A stretch of DNA of 64,000 nucleotides from Caprella mutica (GCA_947561585.1 CANNZV010001613.1:168932-232931), one strand, 5' to 3'; numbered from the stretch's first letter, positions 44,501 to 57,010 are shown. Made by a program: numbers and translations. The notes: generated by a model not told the origin, from the letters alone.

Positions 44501-45121
44501 CTGAAAATGTATGGATATAGAAAATAAAATAGTAGAATAATGACATAAAAGAATGTTGGAAAGATTGTGCGTACAGAAAATATTATAGAGATACGCGTAA
44601 TGAAATGATTATTCCTAATTAAAGAACAGTAAGATAAAACTGTCTCATTGCATATCAAATAATATTTTAAAAAATTTATGAAAAGCTCGTGTAATTAAAA
44701 TATATTTCGTCTCAGTTACAATTTATAAATGATACTAGATTATAGTAATTTTTATTGTACGATTTTTTTTTTCACCGTCACTTTAATTGAATAATACAAA
44801 TATCGATGATATTATTTATAACTATTGGTAGTTAATTGCATGTCAGTAATAACTTATATAAACATTGAAATTACATAATTACTTGCTTTTAAGTTGCAAA
44901 GACAACTATAAACATCACCATAGATTGAATATGATCATGGCTACCATTATAAAAAATACAATATTTAGAAATCAATATAATAGAAGATGATTAAATAATT
45001 ATACCTATCTAATAGAAAAGTCAAAATAGAAGAAGAGGATTATTTCAATTGATAAGTCAAATATAACAAACACGAGTAATAAATCCCACAACAGCGAAAT
45101 AAGACAGTGTTTACACTAAGC

Positions 45122-45693
45122 ACGCTGAGTTAACGTGGACTTCCAATGCGACGGCTGAAGCTGCTAGAGCATCGCGACTCTAGCCGCTCTATGACTGTCA
45201 TTTTCACTTGATTAATTAGTATTAATCAATGAATTTATGTTAATTTATTCATTTATGATAATTTATTTATTAGTATTTATTAATTTAACTATCAATGTGA
45301 ATTAATTTATTAATGTTATTTTATTTTTTAATATTAGTCAATTAAAATTAATTAAATTAATTTTACTATTTATTAATATCAAATAATTTATTAATATTGA
45401 ATGGAAACAGTACCAGAGATACCTGAATTAACAGTAAATTTTGTTAGTTTCCAAAAATTTAATGGATCTGTAAAAATTACTACTAGACGCAGGACTGTGG
45501 TGGCTCGAGCCGCTTCGGCCGTATGGCTGTCAAGTCGTAAACGCTCCATTGGAAAGGGGTACATGGGATATATCGGATAGCAGTTCAGAAGGAGAACCGA
45601 GTGGCTCTAGCCTCTTCAGCCACCGCATTGGAATTCAATTTTAAAAGGAGAGCCGCACGGCTACAGCCGCCACATTGGAAGTCTACCTTTATA
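45122..45693. mobile_element. insertion with gcggctgaag ends, family L
   Basis: Contains inverse motifs ggacttccaatgcgacggc and gccgccacattggaagtc and several ggctgtagcc/cggctgaag blocks. The matching site in the other family K copy (about 51975-51985) lacks it, so this is a secondary insertion. GC-richer than its host. Confidence 0.6.
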
Positions 45694-45814
45694 CAAATGT
45701 TCATATTCAATCTGGCAATGATTTAATAAACTCCACTTGGTCCTACTTATTACAATTAATGAATCTTTTTCCAATATTCCCATGCTGGAAATAAGTTGAC
45801 AATACATTTTACGC

Positions 45815-47380
45815 ATTTTGTCCGTTAGGCATTTTGACCGTTAGGAATTTTGACCGTTAGGAATTTTGAGCGTTAGGAATTTTGAGCGTTAGGAATTTTG
45901 AGCGTTAGGAATTTTGTCAGTTAGGAATTTTGAGCGTTAGGAATTTTGAGCGTTAGGAATTTTGAGCGTTAGGAATTTTGTCAGCTAGGAATTTTGTCAG
46001 CTAGGAATTTTGTCAGCTAGGAATTTTGTCAGCTAGGAATTTTGTCAGCTAGGAATTTTGTCAGCTAGGAATTTTGTCAGCTAGGAATTTTGTCAGCTAG
46101 GAATTTTGTCAGCTAGGAATTTTGTCAGTTAGGAATTTTGTCAGCTAGGAATTTTGTCAGCTAGGAATTTTGTCAGCTAGGAATTTTGTCAGCTAGGAAT
46201 TTTGTCAGCTAGGAATTTTGTCAGCTAGGAATTTTGTCAGCTAGGAATTTTGTCAGCTAGGAATTTTGTCAGCTAGGAATTTTGTCAGCTAGGAATTTTG
46301 TCAGCTAGGAATTTTGTCAGCTAGGAATTTTGTCAGCTAGGAATTTTGTCAGCTAGGAATTTTGTCAGCTAGGAATTTTGTCAGCTAGGAATTTTGTCAG
46401 CTAGGAATTTTGTCAGCTAGGAATTTTGTCAGCTAGGAATTTTGTCAGCTAGGAATTTTGTCAGTTAGGAATTTTGTCAGTTAGGAATTTTGTCAGTTAG
46501 GCATCTTGTCCGTTAGGCATCTTGTCCGTTAGGCATCTTGTCCGTTAGGCATCTTGTCCGTTAGGCATCTTGTCCGTTAGGCATCTTGTCCGTTAGGCAT
46601 CTTGTCCGTTAGGCATCTTGTCCGTTAGGCATCTTGTCCGTTAGGCATCTTGTCCGTTAGGCATCTTGTCCGTTAGGCATCTTGTCCGTTAGGCATCTTG
46701 TCCGTTAGGCATCTTGTCCGTTAGGCATCTTGTCCGTTAGGCATCTTGTCCGTTAGGCATCTTGTCCGTTAGGCATCTTGTCCGTTAGGCATCTTGTCCG
46801 TTAGGCATCTTGTCCGTTAGGCATCTTGTCCGTTAGGCATCTTGTCCGTTAGGCATCTTGTCCGTTAGGCATCTTGTCCGTTAGGCATCTTGTCCGTTAG
46901 GCATCTTGTCCGTTAGGCATCTTGTCCGTTAGGCATCTTGTCCGTTAGGCATCTTGTCCGTTAGGCATCTTGTCCGTTAGGCATCTTGTCCGTTAGGCAT
47001 CTTGTCCGTTAGGCATCTTGTCCGTTAGGCATCTTGTCCGTTTGGCATCTTGTCCGTTAGGCATCTTGTCCGTTAGGCATCTTGTCCGTTTGGCATCTTG
47101 TCCGTTAGGCATCTTGTCCGTTAGGCATCTTGCCGTTAGGCTTTTTATCCGTTAGGCATCTTGTCCGTTAGGCATCTTGTCCGTTAGGCATCTTGCCGTT
47201 AGGCTTTTTATCCGTTAGGCTTTTTATCCGTTAGGCTTTTTGTTCGTTAGGCTTTTTATCCGTTAGGCATCTTGTCCGTTAGGCATCTTGTCCGTTAGGC
47301 ATTTTGTCCGTTAGGCTTTTAGGTCTTATAGGCTTTTTGTCTGTTAAGCTTTTTGGCCTTTTAGGCTTTTTGTCAAAGCG
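45815..47380 (-). repeat. 16-bp array, reverse arm of family K
   Basis: About 97 units. Two blocks: 45815-46495 mostly tcagctaggaattttg, and 46496-47290 mostly tccgttaggcatcttg, followed by decayed units to 47380. The second block is the inverse of the 44158-44500 unit with one fixed change. Confidence 0.95.
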
Positions 47381-47402
47381 GCCTTGATTCTGTCCGCTCA
47401 CG

Positions 47403-48430
47403 GAATTTATTGTGTTGAAAGTATTTTCCTAAATTCAAACGTATTTTCGAATTATTAGGACTTTATTTGTTATATGATAGATAGGAATTAATTCGATAAA
47501 ATTTTCAGGATACAATACTATAGGGAATAAATATAAAAAATAAAAATAGCTAGAATCGATTCACAAAATATGTACTGTTTAGCAGGTAAAAATTCATACA
47601 TAAACAATTACGTCAACTGTTTTTCGATATTCAAAATACTTTCGAGATATTTCTAGAAATAAATTTCCACAATGGTTATCATTTTTTCTAAAGAAAGTAA
47701 ATGACATATTTCGCAATATTTAAAATATAATAATTATTTTAGTTGTCAATTATTAACTGTGTAAATATGAATAAAAATTCGAAATAAATGATATTTAAAC
47801 TATAGTTAATTGAATAATATAGACTTTTACATAATAATATTAATTAATTTAAATGCATGAATTATCTACTGCTATATATTGCGATTCTATTTAATCATTG
47901 AATTGATTCAATGACTGAAGTTTATTTCGGTCTCGGAATATACGGTCTGTAAATTCGGTCTTTAAACGCCCCCGATGCATCTAATTCATAAATTTTATCT
48001 ATAACTGAGACCGAATATTCCAAGACCGAATTTTCCGCTCAAATCTGATGTTAAATGAATGTTAAAATAACTAATGTTACGTATCCTTTCACAGCGGTTA
48101 ATGATGTTATCCGTTTTTAATAAATACACTACACATTTTAGTGCTCATAACTTCATTTTTTCTATCATTGTTCTTCAATAATACCATTATAAACTGAGAC
48201 CGAATTTTCCGAGTCCGAATTTTCCAAGACCGAAATTTCCTAGAACCGAATTCATGAGTTGAAGTACGGGGCAGAAAATTATTATTTACTGGTACCTAAT
48301 TCTAATGAAATTTAATGGAAAAACGAGTTGGGTAAGAACTCGCACAATAAGCGTATTTCTCAAAGAATATAATACTATATTATAAGCTATAGAATGTAGC
48401 TGTTTAATGAAATACAGTGTTCTAGAAATA
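47403..48430. other. gene-free AT-rich stretch with a family M copy
   Basis: At 47920-48250 there are repeated accgaattttcc/ttcggtctcgg motifs and a core (gttatccgtttttaataaatac) that matches, inverted, 52256-52629. The rest shows no recognisable feature. Confidence 0.55.
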
Positions 48431-50019
48431 TACACTGCGACCAGAATTATTAGTCCAAAGAGTTTTTTGCCCATAACTCTAAAACCGTTTGCAGAAGATT
48501 TCCGAAATTTCAACCATAGGTGTAGAAGAGTATGAGACACGTTCTAACTAATTTTCAAAGTTGTACTCTTCTTTGTTTTGAATTTATTTAATATTTCCAT
48601 TTTTCAGGTGACCATAATTATTAGTCCAGTACATAATTTTTATTTAATTAGTTGAAAATGGGGCGTGGAAAGGACCTTTCAGAGCAAGAAAAAAACCTTA
48701 TCATCAAGTTAACAGCTAAGAAGAAGCCTCAAGCTGAAATAGCTGCACAAATTGGACGCCATGTAAAAACCATCAAGCGTTTTTTGGAAAATTCGAAAAT
48801 TCGTAAAGAACGCAAGGATAAAGGCAAATTGAGGAAACTATCAGAAAGGGATGTGCGCCGCCTGAAGGCTACATTGAAGAAGAACCCTGGTTCAACAAGC
48901 AAGGACATTTTTTCCGCTTCCGGGGTTGCAGATGTGTCTAAATCGACCCGCAATTCAGTTCTTGGAAAATTTGCTAAACAAAAAAAAGCCACTATAACTC
49001 CTCCTCTCACCCCAAAACACAAAGAGAGGCGTCTAGATTGGGCCAAGAGATATATGAGAACCTCTCCAAAGCTTATATTATTCACTGACGAATGTAGAGC
49101 AACTTTGGATGGCCCTGATGGATGGTCCAAAGGATGGGTGTTTGGGGATGACCCTTCCCAAATGTGTTTGCGACGTCAGCAAGGTGGTGGAGGGGTGATG
49201 TTTTGGGCGGGAATTATAGGGGATGTACTCATTGGTCCTGTGAAGGTGCAAGAAGGTGTTAAACTCGATTCTAAGCGCTACTGTGAGTTCATTGATTCTG
49301 CTCTTTCAGACTGGTTAGATGACCTGCCTTTGGAACAACGCCATAAAATCATATTTATGCAAGATAATGCTCCGTCGCATGCAGCAAAGAAAACCAAAGA
49401 GTTCTTGCACTCACTGGGCTTCAAGAATAACACCCTGATGGACTGGCCTGCCTGCTCACCCGATTTAAATCTCATTGAAAATTTATGGGCCATCATCAAA
49501 AGAAGTGTTTACAGCAATGGGAAGCAGTATTCATCAAAAAATGATCTCTGGGCTGCCATACAGAATGCTGCGAAGGCTGTGGATCCTTCTACTATCAAAA
49601 AACTAACAGATTCTGTCACTGAACGAATGTTTCAAGTCATAAAATCCCAAGGATCTCACATTGGGAAATAATCATGATTTCTGCCATATTAAATTCACTA
49701 TTGACTACTTTCTTGTGTTTACAAAGTGTATTTGTATTTGGTATTTGATGTTAAAAGTTTTGTTATTTAAAAAATTCGTTTATTTATCCTTGTAACAAAT
49801 TTATAAAGAAACGAAAAAATCGGGACTAATAATTCTGGTCACCTGAAAAATGGAAATATTAAATAAATTCAAAATTAAAAAGAGTTAACCTTCGTATAAT
49901 GACACGAATGTGTCTCATATTCTTCTACACTTATGGTGAAAATTTCGTAAATTTACCGCTGCCCGTTTTTGAGATATAGTCAATAAACACTTAGGACTAA
50001 TAATTCTGGTCGCAGTGTA
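48431..50019 (+). mobile_element. intact Tc1/mariner transposon with IR/DR ends
   Basis: 1589 bp, flanked by TA (48429-48430, 50020-50021). The TIRs are about 205 bp each, imperfect in the middle, and each carries two direct repeats: an outer one (tgcgaccagaattattagtc) at the tip and an inner one (ggtgacca, attattagtcc) about 175 bp inside. This is the IR/DR layout known from Sleeping Beauty-type elements. It encloses one uninterrupted transposase gene. Confidence 0.92.
48658..49671 (+). CDS. Tc1/mariner transposase, DD37E type, intact
   Basis: 337-aa DDE transposase, uninterrupted from ATG 48658 (GGGGCGTGGA follows; first residues MGRGKDLSEQEKN) to TAA. The N-terminus shows paired helix-turn-helix DNA-binding regions (about residues 6-46 and 60-110: QAEIAAQIGRHVKTIKRFL; STSKDIFSASGV). 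The catalytic domain has Asp144 (LFTDEC), Asp236 (FMQDNAPSH) and Glu274 (DLNLIENLW); 37 residues separate the last two, giving DD37E. GVMFWAGI and the SPDLNLIENLW block are typical of Tc1-like enzymes. It would bind the TIRs and perform cut-and-paste transposition at TA. Codon integrity suggests a young copy, though the two TIRs have diverged. It may also act on TA-flanked MITEs, but no end match was found. Confidence 0.95.
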   Translation: MGRGKDLSEQEKNLIIKLTAKKKPQAEIAAQIGRHVKTIKRFLENSKIRKERKDKGKLRKLSERDVRRLKATLKKNPGSTSKDIFSASGVADVSKSTRNSVLGKFAKQKKATITPPLTPKHKERRLDWAKRYMRTSPKLILFTDECRATLDGPDGWSKGWVFGDDPSQMCLRRQQGGGGVMFWAGIIGDVLIGPVKVQEGVKLDSKRYCEFIDSALSDWLDDLPLEQRHKIIFMQDNAPSHAAKKTKEFLHSLGFKNNTLMDWPACSPDLNLIENLWAIIKRSVYSNGKQYSSKNDLWAAIQNAAKAVDPSTIKKLTDSVTERMFQVIKSQGSHIGK

Positions 50020-50021
50020 TA

Positions 50022-51663
50022 TAGAGGTTGGTAAGTACTAAAATATTTATTTTTAGAATAGCATAGCTATTCTAATATTTATATTACATATATAATTATC
50101 TAATTTAAAAAGAAAATATCTTGCTTGAAAAAAAATATTTCAAGTTTCATTATAATAATTAAATGCTCCATTCTAAATTATTACAAGAAAAAGAAGGAAA
50201 ATCTTACGTAACAATTTATTATTTGCGCATCTCCCTTATCTCACTCCGATAATATTACAACTTTCAACCTATCTATACTCATCGTGCATACCATGAGATT
50301 GTGTAGCGCACTAGTAACTAAATATTAATTTACATGCACGAAATTGACGAATAACACAAATATTGCATGATCGGCCATAGTTTTTGGGCACAGTCAAAGA
50401 AGCCACGGTTTTGCCGACGCATCTCTAAAGCGGTTCGGCCGCCGAGAAACTGTTTTTGAAATAAATTCCATTAATATCATTTAAAAGTCAGGAGGATGTA
50501 AAACAGGCGCTTCAGCCGTTCAACCCATGCGGTTTAAATGCTATTCACTGCTTACAACCGCCACGACAGAGCAGCCTGGGTTCTGCCAAAAAAGGAAACA
50601 GCAGCACTTTCTGTTCCAAAATTATCTTCAACGTAACCGATCGCTTGTTTGCCTAGACTCCTAGAGCCATAGGTTAGGTCAGACGAGCGATTTAGCCGTA
50701 GTAGAACCGCAACGCAACAATCGCTGTCTGACATAGCCTTGGCGTTTTAACCAGCCGCAGTTGAAAAACGCTCGTTTGACATCAGTCCAGGGCTCTTTAT
50801 AAGCTGTCAGTAAATCAAAATTTCTATGATAATTTTTTTTTTACTTTTACACGATTTTTTCATAGATTATACAAACGGTGTTTTCTTTGAACTTAAAAAT
50901 AGCAACGCAGAGTTAAATTGGATATTGTATTGCATAGAGTTAGCAGTAAAATGATAGCCACGTTGATTGAAAAAGTTACTTGAAAGGGACTTTTATAAAA
51001 AAAAAATTATGAGGTTTTACATTTTTTTTGTAGATGGGCTTGAAGGCTTCATTTACTATCACCTCTTATTTTCCTCTTCCATTTGTGAGTGCAGTCACCC
51101 CCGTTCTCGTATTCTTTGGTAAGTGACTGCATTCACCGAGTAGTTTTTTTGCATCTATGAGCATTGTCATCAGACTGGTGGTTGGAGATTTTGATCGGAG
51201 ACATTTTCCTTTCTGATTGTTTCTCAGGGATACTTTGCATTTATTTTTTATCGTTTGACGTCAGCGTTACGGCCCTGACTGGTTATTTTCCACAACATGT
51301 GTCAATATTTTTAATATTGACGTAAGTTTAATGAGAACGAATGCCAGAGAAAATGGCATGTGTATTTATGATATTATTCTGAATATAAAATAATACGGAA
51401 AAACCTCCATGAAGATGGTATCTTTTTCCCAAGATAAATGACTAGGCACTTTTTAACCGGCAACTGCCTGAATGAACTAATTTGTCGCTTCATTTGCAGG
51501 CCTATATTAAGTATGCAATTTAACATATTGTATTGCTATTGCAGGAAAAAAATTCTATGAATATTCTATTGTCCAAATTATATGTTTGACTAACACCTTT
51601 AACCCATATACTGTGGAGAATATATTTCATAGTCAGATCTTTTAAAATCCGACTAGTACACAC
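50022..51663. other. gene-free stretch with GC-rich inverted motifs and a family G copy
   Basis: 50390-50800 is GC-richer, with gcggttcggccgcc, aaccgccacgac and gccgcagttgaaaaacgc motifs reminiscent of families L and Q. 51040-51290 is a family G copy. No exon was recognised. Confidence 0.5.
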
Positions 51664-53756
51664 AGTGAGCGGACAAAATGCCTAGAGACAAAATGTCTAC
51701 GGACAAAATGCCTAACGGACAAAATGCCTAACGGACAAAATGCCTAACGGACAAAACGCCTAATGGACAAAATGCCTAATGGACAAAACGCCTAACGGAC
51801 AAAATGCCTTATGGACAAAATGCCTGGAATGCATTGTAAGCTTATTTCCAATATTGGAATATGGGATTTTTTTTCTAATTTTTAACAAGTGAGACCAAGT
51901 GGAAACAAAAAGCTTTGTTTCAGTGAGAGATTATTAAATCATTGCCAAATTAAACTTGAATATTTGTGCTTAGTGTAAACACTGTCTTCTTTCGCTGTTA
52001 TGGGATTTATTACTAAAGTGTTTGTTCAATTTGACAAATCAATTGTATATAATCATCTTTCTCTTATTTGACTTTATTATTAGATATCTATAATCATCTT
52101 ATTCTATTTATATTTTACAATAGTAATAGTGTATATTTTATTAGATAGCTATAATCATTTTCAATCTCTGGTGATGTTTATAGTTGTTTTTGAAATTAAA
52201 AAAGCAAGTAAGGTAATTTCAATGTTTATATACGTTAGTACTGACACGCAAATAACGGTTCTAGGAACTTTCGGTCTCGTTGTATAATGATTTTAATAAA
52301 GAACAATAATAGAAAAAGTTGAAATTATTAATACTATAATATGTAGTGTATTTATTAAAAGCGGATAACATCATTAACCGTTGGAAAAAGATACGTAACA
52401 TTTGTAATTTTGATATTTTTTAACTTAAGATTTGAGCGGAACTTTCGGTCTGAGGTATAAATAAAAAATAACAGTTGATGTATCGAGGGTCGTGCCGCCC
52501 CCTAACAGGTCATTGAAGAATAGCGGATACAACAAACTACATAACGTCCATTTATGTTGAGAGGCCATTTATAATTCCGAGGCCGAAATTTCCGAGACCA
52601 AATTTTCCTGACCGAAATTTCCGGCCACTGCAATTAATTACTCATAGTTATTAAGAAATATCGTCGATAATTGTACTATTTAACTAAAGTTCTGTAGGAA
52701 AAAATACCATAATATCCTTTATAATTTGTAACTAGGACGAAGTATATTTTATTAATGTATTGTAGTTGATGTCCAATTAGAAAGTTTATTAAAATATAGT
52801 GTTTACCGACATCACTTCCATTTTTCTGGTCGGCTTTTTTATTTAAATATGGAATTCATTCTTTTATTCTCTCTCCAACATTATTTTACGTCATTATTTT
52901 ACTATTTTACTTCCTATATTCATGTATTTGGTACATTAGGCACTTTGTCCGCTAGGCATTTTGTCCGCTAGGCATTTTGTCCGTTAGGCATTTTTTCCAT
53001 TAAGCATTTTGTCAGTTAGGTATTTTGACCGTTAAGCATTTTGTCCGTTAGGCATTTTGTCAGTTAGGCATTTTGTCCGTTAGGCATTTTGTCCGTTAGG
53101 CATTTTGTCCGTTAGGCATTTTGTCCGTTAGGCATTTTAACCGATAGGCATTTTGTCCGATAGGCATTTTGTCCGTTAGGCATTTTGTCCGTTAGGCATT
53201 TTGTCCGTTAGGCATTTTAACCGATAGGCATTTTGTCCGATAGGCATTTTGTCCGCTAGGCATTTTGTCCGTTAGGCATTTTTTCCATTAAGCATTTTGT
53301 CAGTTAGGTATTTGACCGTTAAGCATTTTGTCCGTTAGGCATTTTGTCCGTTAGGCATTTTGTCCGTTAGGCATTTTGTCCGTTAGGCATTTTGTCCGTT
53401 AGGCATTTTGTCCGTTAGGCATTTTAACCGATAGGCATTTTGTCCGATAGGCATTTTGTACAATAGGCATTTTGTCCGTTAGGCATTTTGTCCGTTAGGC
53501 ATTTTGTCCGTTAGGCCTTTTGTCCGTTAGGCATTTTGTCCGTTAGGCATTTTGTCCGTTAGGCATTTTGTCCGTTAGGCATTTTGTCCGTTAGGCATTT
53601 TGTCCGTTAGGCATTTTGTCCGTTAGGCATTTGTCCGTTAGGCATTTTGTCCGTTAGGCATTTTAACCGTTCTTCATTTTAACCGTTCTTCATTTTAACC
53701 GTTCTTCATTTTGACCGTTAGTCATTTTGTTCGTTAGGCATTTTGTCCTAGTACCG
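51664..53756. mobile_element. foldback-like hAT element, family K, copy 2
   Basis: Ends AGTGAGCGGACAAAATGCC and GGCATTTTGTCCTAGTACCG, with perfect 8-bp duplication GTACACAC (51656-51663 and 53757-53764). Arms are 16-bp arrays (forward to 51830, reverse 52935-53750). The core is inverted relative to copy 1, so the two copies face opposite ways. It contains the family M insertion at 52256-52629. Confidence 0.85.
52256..52629. mobile_element. family M MITE nested in family K copy 2
   Basis: Ends CGGTTCTAGGAACTTTCGG and CCGAAATTTCCGGCCACTG. Target duplication GCAAATAA / GCAATTAA (7 of 8). The corresponding site in copy 1 (about 44840, ttaattgcatgtcag) is uninterrupted. Confidence 0.75.
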
Positions 53757-53764
53757 GTACACAC

Positions 53765-54645
53765 ATAGTAAATAAATTATGTAAACAAGCAGATTGTAGT
53801 GCTATTATACATATTTCGAAATATTTAAAGTTTCATTAATGATGTTCACATAAAATATATCAAAGATTATACATGAAAAAGACTTAACATTAAATATTGT
53901 TTTAATATCTTGTGAGAGTTGTTATCTGTGTCTCCATGGGTACATATGGGAATAAATGCACCTGATATCTAAACACAAATTATTAACAATAATTGCTTCG
54001 TCATTGTAGGCTGTTTCTCATATCAATTCTAATGAAAGATAGTAACGTACCCAAACAATACCAACGTACCCAAACAACTACTAAGCATAATGCCAACCTG
54101 AGCACTAAGATTACGTAATCTGAAATGTTACCTTGCAAGAAGATTGGAACAACATGGCAAAACCATCTAATGCGCTACCTCCGTGATAGCTTGCGTTTTT
54201 GATAGGAATTAATTTATTAAAATTTATTATGTTGAATGCCTTTTTCAATTAGATATTCCATGGATTTTTTTTAATGAATTATTAAAACCTGAATACATGA
54301 TTATTGGTCTTCCGAAAAATTGAACACCAAAAAATGGTCTTCAACTGCAACTTTACTTTATAAGTATGATAGACAATTTACAATCAAGGTATAAACCATA
54401 AATTGATAAAAATTTATAGGTACAACTTCTATATAGGTTCCTAGCAGTGACTAAGCACAATAATACTTCTTTGTTTAGATATAACATAGCATTATTCGTC
54501 AGCTAATAATATTTTATGACTTGTTTATTGGCTGATTATTGACTTGTGCTTTGTCGACACCACTGACTATTTTATAATCAAGTTGGTAAAGCTCTACAGT
54601 CTCTCATAATGAGTAATTTTCAACATTACCTGAGTCATAAAGATA
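53765..54645. other. AT-rich stretch, no feature seen
   Basis: No exon, TIR pair or tandem array was recognised between family K copy 2 and the next MITE. Confidence 0.5.
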
Positions 54646-54908
54646 CAGTAAAACACCTGAGTTATGAAGTTCTGAGTAATGAAACACTCGAGTAATGAAG
54701 GATCTGAGTTATGAAATTCACCTGAGTTATGAAGTAGTTTTCTATGTTTAGATTATAGAAAATGACAAGCGTCATGAATTGCGTCACAGTTATCCCTCAA
54801 TGACCACAGTTTTCTATGATATCATAGAAAACTATATAGTGCACCCGAGATATGAAGTGGCTCTGAGTTATGAAGAAGCCAATACTTCATAACTCAGAAG
54901 TTTCACTG
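54646..54908. mobile_element. MITE, mariner-like TIRs (family I), copy 2
   Basis: Ends CAGTAAAACACCTGAG and CAGAAGTTTCACTG, flanked by TA. The ctgagttatgaag motif is repeated four times at the left, so the left arm is longer than at 2585-2787. Confidence 0.75.
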
Positions 54909-56592
54909 TACCTGAATTACCAGGTACATTACAAAAAGCCTTTACTGACAGTTGAAATGTGAAGAACAATGACAATAATATGGTTTTTGCTTTTATAATG
55001 ATCTCTGTTCCTATATATAATAGAAAACAATTTGGGCTTCTAATTTAACTAAAATCAAAGGCTGATAAATGTCATTTATGTTTGATCGTTTGAAATGTCA
55101 TATTAGTTATTGAATAGTTATCGTTACAATTAAAATATTAATTTAAAAAAGATTATGAAAAAAGAGATGAACCATGAATGCTGCCTAGAGGAACACTTCG
55201 TATATACTGTTAAATCTAACCTACATATTATCTATCCCTCTAATTATCTATCCCTCAAATTATCTACCCTCAGATTAGGTTCCATCTTCCCTCTAATTCC
55301 TATTTATGTCGTACATTAGTGAGGGTAATTTTGGAGGGGAACTCGAACAGATTTAGTTGGAAATGAGAAGGGGGTCAGAAGAGGGTAACTTGTACTTTAA
55401 CTACCATATATGAATTAAAATCACTTACTTATATTAATAAAAATCTGAGAAATGTGTATTAATATTTTTTCCTTACATTGTGAAGTAAAATTTATAAAAA
55501 TACCTAATCCCTTTACAAAATAAAATGGTACTTATAACAAACATCATGGCGTGTTACTAGAGCAACAAAATGTTACGCAACATCAAGTTAAATCAATACA
55601 CTATCAAGTATTCTTTATTCCAATACTACACCTATTTAAATACTAGTGTACTTTCCCGTTAAAATGACTGGTTTTGAATGATACTAATATTTGTGTCTAT
55701 AGATTTAGTTATTCATTGATTAATGACTATCATATCATACCCTGCTATATAGAATTATAGTAATTAGCTCATAATCCATGTAGTCGAACTACGTCACAGT
55801 TCAGAGATAGTGAATAAATAGAATTTTTTAAATAATATCCCTACTTGTATTTCATTCATATATTTCACTGGAGAATAAACTTCTCTTTGGTGATAACCTA
55901 GTTTGACTACTAAAATATAAGCACTGTCCACACTATGTATTATACCCTGACTCACAGTGTTTAAATTCATTTTCGAATTAATCTAGTAATTTTAGTAAAA
56001 ACATGAAAATTAGACTATCATATCAATATCCTCTAGCTTAATAGTACCCGTAGTGTGTATTTGTTCCGCGCTATTTGCCGATATTGCACTATCTCGAGAA
56101 TGCGCTGATCGTTTTTAGGATCCTTAAAAAGCGCAGCGCCTTCTTGCATATAGTAGCATGTAATTTCATGGAAAACTCTTCTTAATTGTTTATTTAATTA
56201 CAAATACGATATTTTTAAATTAAAAACAAAGAGGTTAATTCCAAACTTTTGATATCTCAGTAAAATTAAAATACCAGTTTTGTTCAAGTTTTCTAGTAAC
56301 TAACTAAAGTTAAATTACCAATTTATTACCAAGTTATTATGTATAGCTTTTACTATCATATTTTGATGAAATGGACCAATTAAAGGCATAAATAATTGAT
56401 TATCTACTCCATCACTGTTGGTCCTGCTTCATACCCTTTACCTACCTTGCACACTCTTGAGATTGCTGCGCATTCTCGAGATTGTACAAGTCGTCAAATG
56501 GCGCAGAACATGTACACTGTACCATTGAATCAATTCATCACTGTATAATGCATAGCATATTGGTAGCAGATATATCATACATAACACTTATA
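54909..56592. other. AT-rich stretch, no gene seen
   Basis: Only short runs were noticed, such as three taattatctatccctc-like repeats near 55225-55270 and two motifs reading ctcgaga near 56090 and 56480. Confidence 0.5.
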
Positions 56593-56780
56593 CAGGGTGA
56601 CCCACACAAAATGTACCCATCTTAGAATTGATACAAATATTGTATATATAAGTAGTTAAAAAATGAGTTGAAATAAATATAAAAATTATATTTTTTTTCA
56701 TGTATACATTGCTTAAGATTATAAGTATACAATATTTATATTAATTCAAAGTTGAGTACTCTTTTTTGTGGGTCACCCTG
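56593..56780. mobile_element. mariner-type MITE, CAGGGTGACCCACA ends
   Basis: 188 bp with ends CAGGGTGACCCACACAAAA and TTTTTTGTGGGTCACCCTG, flanked by TA on both sides. The inside has inverted caatatttatat motifs. Confidence 0.85.
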
Positions 56781-56889
56781 TATAATTAAACTTTATATTT
56801 ATTTTAACGATAACGGATTTTCAATAGCATTAATATAAATGTACTTTAACCAGTTAGAATAAAAACATAAAAAGTTAATTACTAAAATA

Positions 56890-57010
56890 TCATATCAATA
56901 TAATCCCGTGTGAATCATGGGTACATTTTTCATGTTAAAAATAATGAGTTATATACTGTCTCTTACATGATCGAAATTGTGGAACTGTCCGATAATACGT
57001 AACTTGCCCT
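56890..57010. mobile_element. family J fragment
   Basis: Contains gtgtgaatcatgggtac and the end motif ttgtggaactgtccgataa, then tacgtaacttgccct. The palindromic core is decayed. Confidence 0.45.

Larger units (their letters stand above)
42136..47402. mobile_element. foldback-like hAT element, family K, copy 1
   Basis: Ends GGTACTAGGGCAAAATGCC and CCGCTCACG, with 8-bp duplication GAATTTAT (42128-42135 and 47403-47410). The arms are arrays of the 16-bp unit GGACAAAATGCCTAAC: forward at 42145-42177 and 44158-44500, reverse at 45815-47380. The core 44500-45800 matches, in inverse order, the core of the copy at 51664-53756. Nested insertions enlarge it (42178-44151 and about 45122-45693). No transposase gene seen. 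Confidence 0.78.

Noticed and set aside
48729..49130. Minus-strand frame opposite the transposase
   Set aside because: Shadow of the DD37E transposase gene.
42128..53764. One single 11.6-kb transposon from 42136 to 53756
   Set aside because: The outermost ends match, but each half has its own 8-bp target duplication and opposite end type, so two separate insertions explain it better.
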